Shown here piece by piece: positions 9,148 through 21,231 of a stretch of DNA of 64,000 nt. The notes beneath the pieces were generated by a model. That model had not been told where the DNA came from. It was given only the letters and a program-made list of their open reading frames with translations, and searched no databases. Position 1 is the stretch's first letter. Each line of letters opens with the position of its first letter. The translations under genes and the position numbers were made by a program. Source of the DNA: Zygaena filipendulae (taxonomy: Eukaryota > Arthropoda > Insecta > Lepidoptera > Zygaenidae); NCBI GenBank assembly GCA_907165275.2, contig OU015659.1:476501-540500 (forward strand). Direction: 5' to 3'.

Positions 9148-12100
9148 ATGTTACGTGTATTGGCCATCTGGTCGTTGGTTTTGGCGTTTGTGCTATGGCG
9201 GTACTTCAGACAGACGTACTCCAAGTTCAGCAAGTATGGAGTCAAGCACTTAGCTCCCGTGCCAGTGCTGGGAAACATGGCGATGGTGGTAACTAAAATG
9301 GAGACGCCTGTGGCGCTAATTGAGAGAATGTACAATGGATTCAGTGCACAGAGGTATAGATACTTCAGCATAACATCACTGTAGATCGTAGAAGGATTAA
9401 GGAACCTATGTCTATGTCATGCGGTCACCAAAAGCCATCCTGTCGAAAGTCTCATGTGCTCACCAACAGTTAATTTGTAACATTCAGTTATATCGTTTTT
9501 TGTTTTTTTGAGTATTTTTCTTTTCAATTATATAAAAAAAAAAACACTTAGCCTATTTATTTATTCTTTATTGCACAGTATGTACAAATGGCGGCATTCT
9601 CTACCAGATAACCATTGGGTAGATAGAGAGATATAGACGATGGGGTGTGCAAACAAAACAATAACTATAATACCTACTAGATATCTACTAATAATTAATA
9701 ACTAAAACATAAAGACGCAAGGTAAAGATAAATAACAGTTATGTACTCACTATACATACTATAACACATGCCTTTATATACGATTAATCATAATAATCAA
9801 AGTCATATACTATTATCACATGTTAAATTAAAAAGCCGTTACAGAATGGGCTTGTGAACCAAATCGAATTTTCAGTCCGTCTTGTAGATTAATAAAAAAT
9901 ATTGGACACGTATTTTTTCATTTTTTAGCAATCAATAAATAACGGAGATACATTAAGTTGAAATGTCGCGTGACGTCACGCCATGCTACAGTTTATAGCA
10001 CGTTGTGACGTCAAGAGCCCCCACTCCTAAACTTTATTGCGTTTTATCTTAGTATTTTTTCAATATTTTGAAAAAGCAAAATATACGGGTCTTTTATTTT
10101 TTTATTAATCTACAAGATTTTTCGCAATAAATAGAATTTTGATATTCATACCTCGGATACAAGCCTATCTATCTAGGTCGCTCCTGATGGAAAAGTGCCC
10201 ATGATACTGCCGCATTGTTTAATTGTATAAAAAAATAAAATAAAAATTATCATAGAAAAACAGTAGAATTTCAAATTCAATTACAGGTTTGTTGGCAGTT
10301 ACGAGCTCTTAAAGCCGGTGGTGGTTATCAGGGATCCGGAACTGCTGAAAAAAATATTAGCAAAAGATTTCGAGCATTTTCTCAACCACAAATCTTCTTT
10401 TGGGAGCGGTCTGATCAATTTGACAGGTAATTTACTGTATACTTAATTTCAATGTATTACACACAAAATTCTTATTTATGCATACAACGTGTAAGTTCCC
10501 GCGGGGATTCCGGGATAAAAGTACCCTATGTCCTTCTCTGTTCCCCTGACAACGTGCATATGAAATTTCAAGATGATCGGTTGAACCGTTAAGGCGCGAA
10601 AGCGTAAAAAACAAACAAACAAACTTTCGCATTTATAATATTAGTAAGGATTATTGTGAGTCAACATCCTCAGACCAGAAATGGAAGGACATGCGCTCGA
10701 CCCTGAGTCCAGCGTTCACGAGCTCCAAGATACGGCTGATGATGCCTTTCATAGTGGAGGTCGGAGACCAAATGCTGAAATCTGTTAAGTTAAAGCTTAA
10801 AGAATCGAAATGTGAGTTATTTAATCTATGTATGTATTATATCTTTTAATTTCTAAATAGTAGAAAGCAAACTACATAAACTTCAACCATTGTAATTTTG
10901 TCGACTTGCATAAATAGACATCAACTTTAATTTCTACTCTATATTATAGGTACTTTTACTATCCGTTTCCCAGGATTCATCGGTTGGAATTTCAGGATTC
11001 CCTTCTGTTCTTCTTCTTCTTGTTCTTTAATTGTGTTATTTATTATTAAAATTTACGAATGAAAAAGTGTCTAAGTAATAAAAATATCTTCATCTTCTAC
11101 TTTATGACAATGTTAGATTGCTTCCCAAGATAAAACACGGTTCTCCCTCGAAAACTAGTTTCTTTCTCAGGGTCGCTGAATGGCGATTGGAATAATGAAG
11201 TGAAAGTCAAAGTCAAATTCGTAGTTGAAGTCGAAGTTGAAGTCGAAGTCGAAGTCGAAGTCGAAGTCGAAGTCGAAGTCGAAGTCTAAGTCGAAGTCGA
11301 AGTCGAAGTCAAAGTCAAAAAATAAAATAAATAAATTAATATGAGAAATGTGCTCTTGGTACGACAAACCCTGTGAACGAGAAGATCACTGCACTAACCC
11401 TATCATAATATTTATTTCATTTTAGTTGAGTACATCGAGATTGATGCCAGGGATCTGATGTGTCGTAACACAAATGACATTATCGCTTCATGTGCCTTCG
11501 GTGTCGAAGTGAACTCTCACGTCGATGAAAACAATGAATTCTACTCGATGGGAAGAGATGTTTTTCGGTTCACATACAAGTCTCTCCTCTTGGCTTTCGC
11601 CTACTCAACCTTTCCTAAGGTGATGCAGGTAATGATAACAGCTGTAATTTAATTGTTTCCTTAGGTTAAAGGCGCCGTAGATAAGAAAAAATATCTTTTA
11701 AAATCTGAATGAAATTAGCCTTGACGATCTACCTTAAATTTCACCTCACGTTTTCATATCGTCCAAAAATATTATATACTTATGTGATAATTTCCAGAAA
11801 TTAAATGTGAAGTTTCTTCCGACGCCGGCACAAGATTTCTTCGAAGGTCTAGTACTGAGCTCCATGAAAGAGCGGAAGGCAAAGAATATCGTAAGACATG
11901 ACATGATTCATCTGCTGATGGAAGCTAAGAATGGTAGATACTTAGCATTTCTTGCAATTTACCGTAGAAAAAAAGTGAGAAAGAAGAAAATTATTTCTTT
12001 AAATAACTCATAGAGACAATATTTTTAAGTAGGTGCTTACTTTAAAATGCAAATTAACTGAATATGCTTCGCTCGTAGCGCCATCTGTTGTTCAGTAGAA

Positions 12101-15100
12101 AAGCAGTACCAAACACTCATTTTTCATTGCTTGAAAACACGGATAAAACAATGTTTTATAAAAATGAAACCTAGCTAGAGCCTAAATCGATTAATCGCCC
12201 CCGACACCGCTTCATTACTAAACTTCATGAAAAATGGAGCTGTTTCCGATATTCAGATTATATACAGATTAATTATATACAAGAATTGCTCGTTTAAAGA
12301 TTAATAGATAGATAGATTTGAACAAGCCATTGACTTATCATTGTTTGTAACATATTTTCTCTAAAGGACGCTTAAGACATGATCGAAAAGATACCCAAGA
12401 TGTTGGTATAGAATTTGCAACCGTCCAAGAATCAGATGTTGGGAAGAGGCAAGTGGATAGAGGTAAGTACCTACGAATGGACATAGATAAGCAATAGTGT
12501 GTTAACCCACACTGGAGACATTTTGCGTAAATCGTGTTTTAAAAGTAGGAGCGCCATTTTGTGTCAACGTTTTTTATGTTCAATATTTAGTTACATATTT
12601 AAGCAATGTAATAAGGTAAACACATAATTAAAAAACGTTCCCTAACTCTCAATAAATTGTTCTGAATCAATAACTTAATTTTGTGGGTTAACATGTTATT
12701 GCTTGTCTGCGTCCAAATACTTTTGTGGTTGAGTACCTATACTTAAACATTTTCTGTTATTTTTTGACTAGCGGTTTCCCCCACTGTTTCACCCGCGATA
12801 ATTTCGGAGTTGCTGCGGGAATTCCGGCATAAAAAGTACCCTATAGGTACACTATACTTCTTTACCCTTAACAACGTGTATGCAAAATTTCTTGACGATC
12901 GATTGAATAAGGTAAGGCGTGACGGTGTAACAAACAAATAAACTCACATTCACATTAATACATAGCTGGCTGTCCTCCGCGTTTTCACTCGCGGTAATTT
13001 TGGAGGTCCCGCGGGAATTCCAGGGTAAACTACAGATATAAACCTTCCTCATGAATCACTGTATCTATTAGTGAAAATCACATGAAAATTTGTTCAGTGG
13101 TTTTTGAGTTTATCGCGAACAGACAGCAGAAGCGACTTCATTTTATACTATGTAAAGAAGATAATTATGTAAGGCCTGGTAACAAGCTAAGCGTTTTAGG
13201 TATACTGTGTGTATAATAAAAGATGCAGTTGTTTAATTTATCTGGTTTATTCCATGAATACAACTTTTAGTAATTTTACAATAAACGCTGCGTGAGCGCC
13301 ATCTTATGGAACAAGCAAAAGTTGCCAGTAGGCAGAACTTAAAATTACCAAAAACATTTAGTGTTACCAGCGTTTGTTCACGTTTTACCTGAACACTGTG
13401 GACAGATTTAAAAAGGTTTGTAAAGAAATCCCTTGAGCTCGTAGACAAGCTCGTAATCAATTTTTTCTATACTTGTTTTTTTCTACAGTTTGGACCGATG
13501 ACGACTTGGTCGCTCAAGCGATGACATTTTTCTTCGCTGGCTTCGAAGCTGTGTCAACTGTTATGGTCTTCGCTTTGTTCGAGCTGGCTGCGAACCCTGG
13601 GGTGCAGGACAAGCTAGTTCAGGAGATACGAGACACGTACAAGAAAAACGATGGACAAATTAATTACTATTCTATACAGCGCATGAACTATATGGATATG
13701 GTTGTTTCAGGTAAAAAAAGCTTTTGGAATTTGTGGAAATGTAATTGCAGTAATTTATGTTTAATTTTATAACGATGTTGTTTGTGTTTTGCAGAAGTTC
13801 TTAGGTTGTATCCCACTTTAATATCAACGGATAGATCGTGTACCAAAGATTATAACTTGGGCAGACCGAGCGAAGATGCAGCGGCAGACTACATTGTGAG
13901 ATCATTATGGAAATTTTATTTAGATAATATTATTATCCTATATGATTGCAGGTTGAGTTGTGTCTGAGATAACCCATAAAAAAAACATTTTGTCTACGAG
14001 AATGTCATTTTTTTATTAGACTTAGGTACCCAGCAAAAACGAACCTTTTATTATTAAGGCATGTCCGTCTGTCGGTCTAACTACTTGATATGTAAACTAC
14101 GTATTAGCACTTAGATGGAATTTGGAAAGACAACGCGTTCTATGAACGGTGAAGGCAAATTGCAAAAAAAAAAAAAAAAAAAAATTGGGGCACTCTAGAC
14201 TCTAGAGCAACATGTTAATAATAAAATTATTATATTGTTAACTTTTCGAAACAACTTTTTTTATTATAGTCAATTAGATAAAAATGAGTTTTCTAAGTTT
14301 TGTGTAAAATAATTTTGGAGATATAAAATGTTTTGATTAAGATCTTCATAAGCTTTCGAATTTACTGAAAGAAATAACCACGGAACTGAGTCAAATTGAA
14401 AATCACAGATTTTTTTTATTTTAAGATACGCAAGGGAGAAGGCGTCGTTATTCCCATATGGGCGATCCACAGATCACCGGAGTTTTTCCCCGACCCGCTA
14501 AAGTTCGACCCGGAGCGCTTCTCGGAGGAGAACAAACGCAACATCAAGCCCTACACGTACATGCCTTTCGGACTTGGTCCCAGAAGCTGTATAGGTGATA
14601 AATAATAATCACTACTTATTTGTACACTATTTTATTATGTAGTATAAGCACTTTCCGCTGTCTGTCTGTCCCTATGTACTTATGCTTAGATCTTCAAAAC
14701 TACGCAACGGATTTTCATGCGGTTTTCACCAATAGATAGAGTGATTCATGAGAAAGGCTTATATTTATATTTAATCCTGGAATTCCCGCGGGAACTCCGA
14801 AATTAGAGCGGGTGTAACCGTGGGGGACAGCTAGTCTAATATATGATGAATAATTTTGGTGTAAAGGTTAAGTGCAGAATGTAATGAAAGAGACCCATTT
14901 AGTATTTGATTCTCATCTGAGATTACAATAACAATAGAAAAATCACGTAAAAAATTTCATGTAAAATTGCTCAAGTTACAGACGAGCCAACGGATCATAC
15001 CCTAAGGGTCATATTATCCAACTCTTTTCCGTTGATATGCCGCTGACACTCCGACGAATCAAATGTAAAGGTCATTCACCTGCGTAGAATCCACAGTTTT

Positions 15101-15666
15101 ATTTACAACTAGCTGTGCCCCGTTGTTTCACCCGCGGTAATTTCGGAGTTCCCGCGGGAATTCCGGGATAAAAACTACCCTATGTCCTTCTCTGTACCCT
15201 GTACATGTGCACTATGTTTTAATATAGGTTATATTTTTTTCATTTTTATCAGCCCATGTCTAAATTATTTATAATACAATATGTACGCCGCCCGCAGCAA
15301 AAAAATCGAACCGGTAGGCGCGGGCGTAGCGCTTGGAATTTCGTAGATAGGTCACCTCCAAACCAATGTTGAATAACTTTTAAAGTATAAATTTTTTCGA
15401 CATAAAATATATTTTAATCATATTATTATTTATTTTTTTAAATGGCGTGTATCAGGTTTTCAGTTAATTCATTAACACGTTGTATATCTTCATCAGGCTC
15501 TCGGTTCGCGCTGTGTGAGATCAAGGTGATGCTGTACCAGCTCTTGCTCCATGTGGAGGTGTCTCCAGCCGCTGGGACCCGTGTGCCATTTCAGCTCACC
15601 ATGGAAGCGCTATCTCTACGTATCAAAGGCGGTGAACGCATAAGAATGAGAATGAGAAACTGCTAA
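9148..15666 (+). CDS. CYP9A: Cytochrome P450, CYP9A-type, gene 1 (10 exons, 526 residues)
   Basis: Exons: 9148-9353, 10287-10426, 10674-10811, 11426-11628, 11798-11933, 12367-12462, 13489-13710, 13795-13895, 14426-14594 and 15497-15666. All introns are GT-AG and the frame closes exactly. The product is a predicted ER-anchored haem monooxygenase with a hydrophobic N-terminus and proline hinge (PVPVLGN), a C-helix WKDMR at 119-123, an I-helix AGFEAVST at 323-330, ExxR (EVLR) at 381-384, PERF at 443-446, and a haem loop FGLGPRSCIG at 462-471 with Cys469 as ligand. The FSKYGVKH word and the gene architecture indicate CYP9A, a lepidopteran subfamily tied to plant-toxin and pyrethroid oxidation. 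Oddity: Ala327 replaces the usual I-helix Thr. Introns 1, 2, 6 and 9 carry transposon copies. A possible AATAAA lies at 15855. Subfamily is well supported; the member number and substrate are not known. Confidence 0.93.
9848..10150. mobile_element. MITE-B copy in P450-1 intron 1
   Basis: Long imperfect terminal inverted repeats contain AGTCCGTCTTGTAGATTA at the left end. Two TGACGTCA palindromes lie inside, at 9971 and 10006. At least four further copies occur in the window. Confidence 0.75.
10486..10651 (-). mobile_element. Helitron-like fragment in P450-1 intron 2
   Basis: Read on the minus strand it starts TCCTTACTAATATTATAAAT and lacks the CTAG end. It stops 22 bp before exon 3. Confidence 0.6.
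11204..11318. repeat. Hexanucleotide microsatellite (GAAGTC)n in P450-1 intron 3
   Basis: About 15 tandem copies of GAAGTC, with imperfect units (AAAGTC, GAAGTT) at the edges. The degenerate edges and perfect core are typical of slippage growth. Confidence 0.9.
12768..12958 (-). mobile_element. Helitron-like copy in P450-1 intron 6
   Basis: Minus-oriented, with CTAG at 12768, then a decayed hairpin, then the TTTCGGAGTT and GTACCCTATA words. Confidence 0.6.
12963..13160 (-). mobile_element. Second Helitron-like copy in P450-1 intron 6
   Basis: Adjacent to the previous copy and in the same orientation. It belongs to a different subfamily, with the interior words CCTCATGAATCACT and TTATACTATGTA also seen at 20562-20766 and 14632-14834. 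Confidence 0.6.
14632..14834 (+). mobile_element. Helitron-like copy in P450-1 intron 9
   Basis: Plus-oriented, from about TATGTAGTATAAGC to GACAGCTAG at 14834, followed by T. Same subfamily as 20562-20766. Confidence 0.65.
15109..15208 (-). mobile_element. Truncated Helitron-like copy in P450-1 intron 9
   Basis: Starts with CTAG and the GTTTCACCCGCGG hairpin arm, then breaks off at about 15208, where MITE-A sequence begins. Confidence 0.6.
15211..15483. mobile_element. MITE-A copy next to the exon 10 splice acceptor
   Basis: The right inverted repeat CAGTTAATTCATTAACACGT ends at 15483, 13 bp before exon 10 starts at 15497. The left repeat is missing. The interior words AGCCCATGTCTAAATTATTT and GGGCGTAGCGCTTGGAATTT match the other MITE-A copies. 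Its T-rich stretch at 15421-15440 lies where an intron branch region would be expected. Confidence 0.8.
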
Positions 15667-16980
15667 CTATTTTATTTGTTGATTTCCACCAATTGTTGAT
15701 TTGTCACCAATAGTAGGAGTGGAAGATGCCTGGGCCCTGATCCCTCGACCTATGGCTTTTCTACACTAATTTTCATTGCCTGAAAACACGGATAAAACGT
15801 TTTCTAAAAAAGAAACCTAGCCTAATCGATTAATCGCCCCGTAATAATAATAATAATAAAATCGTTTAATTCAGGCACAGGATCCATATAAAGTTTTACA
15901 AACAAAGTAGGTACCTACTTTGATTTACAATAGTAATGTTATAATACACTAAAATTAATTTGAATTAACATTATTAATATCTACTATCTTTAAACGAGCA
16001 ATTCTTGTACAGATATACCTACACATACATACACACTTAACTTAACAATAAGCTAGTCTTCTTCACGTATCGATTGTGTCATTATATTTTCCTGTTTGTG
16101 TAAATACTGTTACTACTCACTTACATACGATGTCATTTATTATTGTATAATACGTTATTAAATTAAGTTTAGTAATAAATTTATAGTGTTATAATATCTA
16201 ATAAAAAAGTGTGTTTTAATCTCTTTATGTTTAAATTAGGTGTGCCCCGTGGCTTCACCAGCGTGAATTCCGGAATTTGCAGGAACTCCAAACTAGCCTT
16301 CCATGAATTAAAAGTGAAAGTCCCGTCAAAATGGATCGAACCGTTTCGGAGATTCGCCCACGTTAGTTTCGGAATTCCCGCAAGAACTCCAAACCACTTT
16401 TATAAAACCTTGTCGTGACAATAATGAACACAAAAAAAAATTCAAATCGATGCAGTCGTTTGGAGGTTTTGCGCTTAGCAACACATTTGACGATTCATTT
16501 TTATTTATGGAGATTAAAAGTAACTAAGAGTAAAAGGTGTTAAAAAATAATTAATATTTTTATTCAGTAGCACATATTAATTATATTGGATATAGTTATT
16601 TCTTATATTTTTAAATTAAATATCTTAAGAGATAGGTACGATTTTTGACAGAAGATGACACTAGTATCATCCCTATTGAAGATATTATTACAAAAGAAAT
16701 AATATCACTAGAAACTTGTCATGTCAAACTTAAAATATTGTTTATGCCATACTGTTTCCATTTTATGGAAAGTTTGTTAGGAAACATTGATATTTACTAA
16801 AAAAAATTAAAAAAATCTCACCATACTGTAACGGAATATGATTGATAAAAAACAAAAAATAAATTTACCTAGATAAAGAGAGACAGCGTTAGGTACATAC
16901 ATAGCTGATAAAACCCCTACATAACAGTTTTATCTAATAATTGATACGTAATTTGCAGAAGATACAATATTTATCAGTCT
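15667..16980. other. Intergenic region between P450-1 and SDR4
   Basis: It holds a likely P450-1 poly(A) signal (AATAAA, 15855-15860) and a degenerate Helitron-like fragment at about 16236-16420. No gene seen; the remainder is AT-rich. Confidence 0.6.
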
Positions 16981-16988
16981 TATATAAA
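16981..16988 (+). promoter_or_regulatory. TATA box of SDR4
   Basis: TATATAAA lies 44 nt before the ATG at 17025. It supports 17025 as the true start, since any upstream in-frame extension has no ATG. Confidence 0.7.
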
Positions 16989-17024
16989 TAGGTGTATCGG
17001 AAAATATACACATTCGGCGCTAAA

Positions 17025-17783
17025 ATGGCTTGGAACTTAAAAGATAAAGTGGCTGTGGTCACTGGAGGCGCAAACGGAATCGGTCTACAAATAACGAAGC
17101 ACTTTTTGGCCAAAAATGCTAAAGTAGTCATCGTTTTGGATATGAATGAACTGAAAGGTGAAGAAGCAGCCAAGAATTTAAACTCTGAATACGGCGATGG
17201 AAAAGTCGACTTCATAAAATGTGACGTCACTAAAGATATCGATAAAGTTACGCAAAAGATTCTCGACAAATATACATACGTCGATGTTTTAGTCAACAAT
17301 GCTGGAGTAACTGCAGAGCTAGACATAAAAAAATGCGTGGGTGTCAACACCACTGCCTTGATGGAGCTATCGATGAAGTACTGGGACCTAATGAGAACAG
17401 ATAAAGGGGGCAAAGGCGGTACTATAATAAACATCTCATCAATTTACGGGTACCGTATTATCCAATACGCACCAATTTACCAAGGCACCAAATTCGCTGT
17501 GGTGGGATTTTCAAAATCCCTGGGCCACGAATACAATTTCAAAAGGAGCGGAGTACGTGTGCTTACTATTTGTCCTGGTCTTACTAGAACGAATCTGGCG
17601 AATAACGTTAAAACAGCAGAACCGGATAAGACTCAAATAGATATGGAGGCTTTTCTCAAGTCTCATGATTGGCAGGACGCTGAGGATTTGGGCAGAGGTG
17701 CAGTGGAAGTGTTCGAGAAAGCCGACAGTGGTACGGTCTGGCTGATAGAGGGCGCTAGACCCGCAGAACAAATAGATGTTTAA
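17025..17783 (+). CDS. SDR4: classical short-chain dehydrogenase
   Basis: A single-exon gene of 252 residues. The start is the ATG at 17025, because the MAWNLKDK opening aligns with MARNLKDK of SDR2 and SDR3, and the frame upstream has no ATG. The active site is complete: TGGANGIG at 13-20, Asp39 (NAD type), NNAG 91-94, Ser139, Tyr152 and Lys156. The core is close to SDR1-3 (INISSIYGYRI, APIYQGTKFAV) but the gene is clearly older than that tandem set. It lies alone between the two P450 genes on the same strand, which ties the SDR and P450 families into one cluster. The poly(A) signal is AATAAA at 17937. The substrate is unknown. Confidence 0.95.
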   Translation: MAWNLKDKVAVVTGGANGIGLQITKHFLAKNAKVVIVLDMNELKGEEAAKNLNSEYGDGKVDFIKCDVTKDIDKVTQKILDKYTYVDVLVNNAGVTAELDIKKCVGVNTTALMELSMKYWDLMRTDKGGKGGTIINISSIYGYRIIQYAPIYQGTKFAVVGFSKSLGHEYNFKRSGVRVLTICPGLTRTNLANNVKTAEPDKTQIDMEAFLKSHDWQDAEDLGRGAVEVFEKADSGTVWLIEGARPAEQIDV

Positions 17784-18352
17784 ATACGTCATGTTTACAC
17801 TGAGTTTCCGAAGATATTCCGCAATTCAAGCGGGTTAAAAATATATAGAACCAACTACTAAAAGAATTATTGTTACTAATTTACGTTTATATGTGTATGT
17901 GTATGTATTAACAATGTATGGATCATAGATGTGCGAAATAAAGTTATTTTGATCATTATTTTTTAAGTTTTACGTTTTACTAATGCGTGTTAGCGTCGCG
18001 TTTTTACTTTTTAATACCGCTGGCACTGACAGTGATAGGTGACATAAAACGTCATGTGATAAGTTTTCGGCGTAGAAGCCGTCAACGGTGAGTGAGATCG
18101 CCATTATCGTTTGTGGAGTTGGCGCGAGTGGACGCACTCGCGCACTTTCTTTGTAATACATTAAATAAAACGGTTGCTTAATATATTAATCGAGTATCAT
18201 TTGCTAACATGCGTATGCTTTAATGTACACTCCTACTTTTTAAAACACCTGTTTTGCTATTTTTTACAATGTCTACTTGTATTTTCTGTCAATAAAGCTA
18301 AAGTTATGTCCGTACCACTTATTTTGGTTTTTCTTCGTCACATGGTCACATA

Positions 18353-18630
18353 TATTGGAAGAACACATTCAATCTTCTCTACTGTGACTTGTTGAAGAAC
18401 CGACTGGGTTCTCTCCTTCCATGCACCCAGTACCAGTACAACTACCCGGAAGGACACAAAAAATATACGTACATTATTTTCTACTGTGACATGTAGTGGA
18501 ACCGACTGGAATCGACCCTTCCATGCATTTCTATTGATGCAGCACAAGTAGTTGGAAGGACACATCCAACCTGTTCTACTATGGTGTATGGTAGAACAGA
18601 CTGGAACAAACGACTCCGTCCTCTATAGGA
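18353..18630. repeat. Three diverged tandem units of about 105 bp
   Basis: Each unit runs TTGGAAGRACACA, then TTCTACTGTGAC, then GAACCGACTGG, then CTTCCATGCA. Units begin near 18354, 18450 and 18553. Divergence is high, so the array is old. It resembles no family I can name. Confidence 0.65.
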
Positions 18631-19397
18631 GCACATCCGTGCCATTGCACCGCGTTGATTAAAAATATTAAAAAAATCAAAGTAAATAGGTACCACTCGG
18701 TACGCTGCACACATTACGTACGCCGCATTCAAGGAATTTTATTTATTGGTCATCCGCCTTAAAAGGCATTATGTCACGGGATTTCCCAGTCCCTTAATTA
18801 ATTGCTTGTTAAAACGCAATGGCTCATTTTGTTTCATAATTCTTCGTAAAGGCGCTAAAGCCATGTTTACACTTGTGCTATATCAAACCAAAACGTCATT
18901 TTCATACTTCTAATATGTGACAATATAAACAAAGAATCACTTTCTTAAACAGCATAAAAATACTTGCAGACTTTTTCATTTGATGAATCGAGATCAACGT
19001 AATTTCAAGCTGTATGTATAAATGCATTTCAAAAGCAAAATACCGCTTACTATTATAATTCAATGATAATTTTTTTAAATCTCTAAAACTTCACTTGCGA
19101 AACTGGCAAGTAGGTGTGTAGATTTCAGCTAAGAAAGAATTTGATCACGGAGTTTATGAGGGAATTGCAAATTGTGCTGGTAAAATTACGAAGAAAAAAT
19201 AAAAATTATAAATACTTGGCTTTCACAGAGATGAAAGCTTTTAAAAGTTTTATCAAAATTCGTTTAGTCATTTATACGTATGTATGTTTGAGTAATAGAA
19301 ATTTATTATCCAAATATGTTTACACACTTTCGAATTTACTATAGGTATTATAGGTTTTGTTTAGGTTAGATATTTCAATGTACTTATTTATTGAATA

Positions 19398-19708
19398 CTA
19401 GCTGAACTTATTTCGGAGTTCCCGCGGGAAATCCGGGATAAAAAGTACCCTATGTCACTCAGGATCACTTTGACTTCCTATATAAGTGAAAGAATTTTCA
19501 AAATCGGTTCAGTAGATCCATAGATTACAACCTCACAATCTCCGGAGTTCTAGCAGGAATTCCGGGATAAAAAGTACCCTCTGTGATTGAAGATCACTGT
19601 AGCTTCCTATAAGTGAAAGAATTTTTAAAACCAGCTCAGTAGATCCACAGATTACCCCTTACAACGTCACAAACTCACAAAATTTTGCTCTTTATAATAT
19701 TAGTATAG
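19398..19708 (-). mobile_element. Helitron-like element with internally duplicated unit
   Basis: CTAG at 19398, then two successive GGGATAAAAAGTACCCT blocks about 145 bp apart, each followed by CTTCCTATAAGTGAAAGAAT-like sequence. The far end is TATAATATTAGTATAGA. Confidence 0.65.
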
Positions 19709-20561
19709 AAAAATTCGCAATATTATGCAACCACCTTTAGCCGAGTTCACAATATTAAACAAATTGTAATCGAGATAATAAATGGTTACATTTACAACTG
19801 TTACTAGTGCACAACAAGACTTCTTTATAGTATTTCAGCAGTGTTTTCCTTTTCGTGGTAAAGTGAGCAGCAAACCATAGAATTGTGTAACATTCTTGGA
19901 AGTGAATTTTGGACACAAATTAGGTTTTTCGTTAGTCGAATCATCAAGTACCTGGAATAAGAATTTTGGTAAGAATTGGAGTATAATTATATTATTTAAA
20001 CGTACTCAAAAATATGAAAACAGAACTACATGCTGTGTACGTAAATAACAAGCAGCTACTAATTTTTTTTTTAAACATACAAAAGTCGGCAAGAGGATAT
20101 TAGGTACGATGACATGAATCAAAGCTTCTATGATAACTGTTGTTTTTTTTTTTTCAATATATTCCTAAATAAAAAAAAATATACATACAATATTAATAAA
20201 CATATATGGCTACGGAAGAGACCGCAACTATGCGTTAAGACCGCCATTTGCATTCTCCTTCTCTTCAGGTACTGTAAAATTGCTATACCAAAAGATTAGT
20301 TAAAAATAAAAATATTAAAGCAACTACTACTACTTGCTTACTTTGCTCACTTTTTTAAAAATATCATTACGATTTTTTTTAAACCTCAATCTGCTTATCA
20401 TGGTTCTCCTTAGTAATTATTTTTTTAAAGATTATATAATTTTTTTTTTTAATTAGTATGTATAAAGATTTTATCATTGCTACTTTAAAATGCTTGTGAT
20501 TTTGTACAACTTTTCTGCCTGAAGTCGTAAGTATAGATAAATTAATAAGTATTTATATTAA

Positions 20562-20766
20562 CTAGCTGGTTAGCGGTTTCACCTGCGGTAATTTCGGAGT
20601 TCCCGCGGGGATTCCAGGATAAAATATAGATGACATAAACCTTCCTCATGAATCACTCTATCTATTGGTAAAAACCGCATGAAAATCCGTTGCGTAGTTT
20701 TAAAGATCTAAGCATACATAGTGACAGACAAACAGCGGGAAGCGACTTTTTTATACTATGTAGTGA
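20562..20766 (-). mobile_element. Full-length Helitron-like element
   Basis: CTAG at 20562-20565 (preceded by A), a hairpin arm CGGTTTCACCTGCGG, and TAGTGA at the other end (TC start on the minus strand, next base T). Both termini fit insertion between A and T, so this is a good reference copy of its subfamily. Confidence 0.7.
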
Positions 20767-20894
20767 TACAATGTTGTGATACCTTTAACCTTATGATAAT
20801 TTTTGTCAAAACAAATAATTTGAATGGTTATTTTCTTGAATATAAGATTGTTTCGATTCACCGATATGAATGAATAAAAAAAGAAAATGTCATA

Positions 20895-21231
20895 CATCGT
20901 GTTACTGAATTAACTGAAAACTAGAAAGTAGTTTGTTCAGAATCAACTAGCGAATCGATCGCACTATGTAGGTTATATTTTTACACTTTTATTAGCCCAT
21001 GTCTAAATTATTTTTAATACAATATTTGGCGCGTGCGCCGCCCGCCGCAAAAAAATTCGAGCCGGTAGGTGTGTGCGTAGCGCTTGGAATTTCGTAGATA
21101 GGTCATCTCCACACTAATCTTGAAACTTTTAATGTATTAATTTTTTTACATAAAATATATTTGAATCATATTATTATTATTTTTTTTTAATGGGGTGCAT
21201 CAGGTTTTTAGTTAATTCATTAATACGTTGT
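20895..21231. mobile_element. Full-length MITE-A
   Basis: Terminal inverted repeats ACATCGTGTTACTGAATTAA (left) and TTAATTCATTAATACGTTGT (right), flanked by TA-rich sequence. The interior has the GC-rich words GGCGCGTGCGCCG and GTAGCGCTTGGAATTTCGTA. Confidence 0.8.

Noticed and set aside
11167..11367. Minus-strand frame coding a Phe-Asp repeat protein
   Set aside because: It is the translation of the (GAAGTC)n microsatellite inside P450-1 intron 3.
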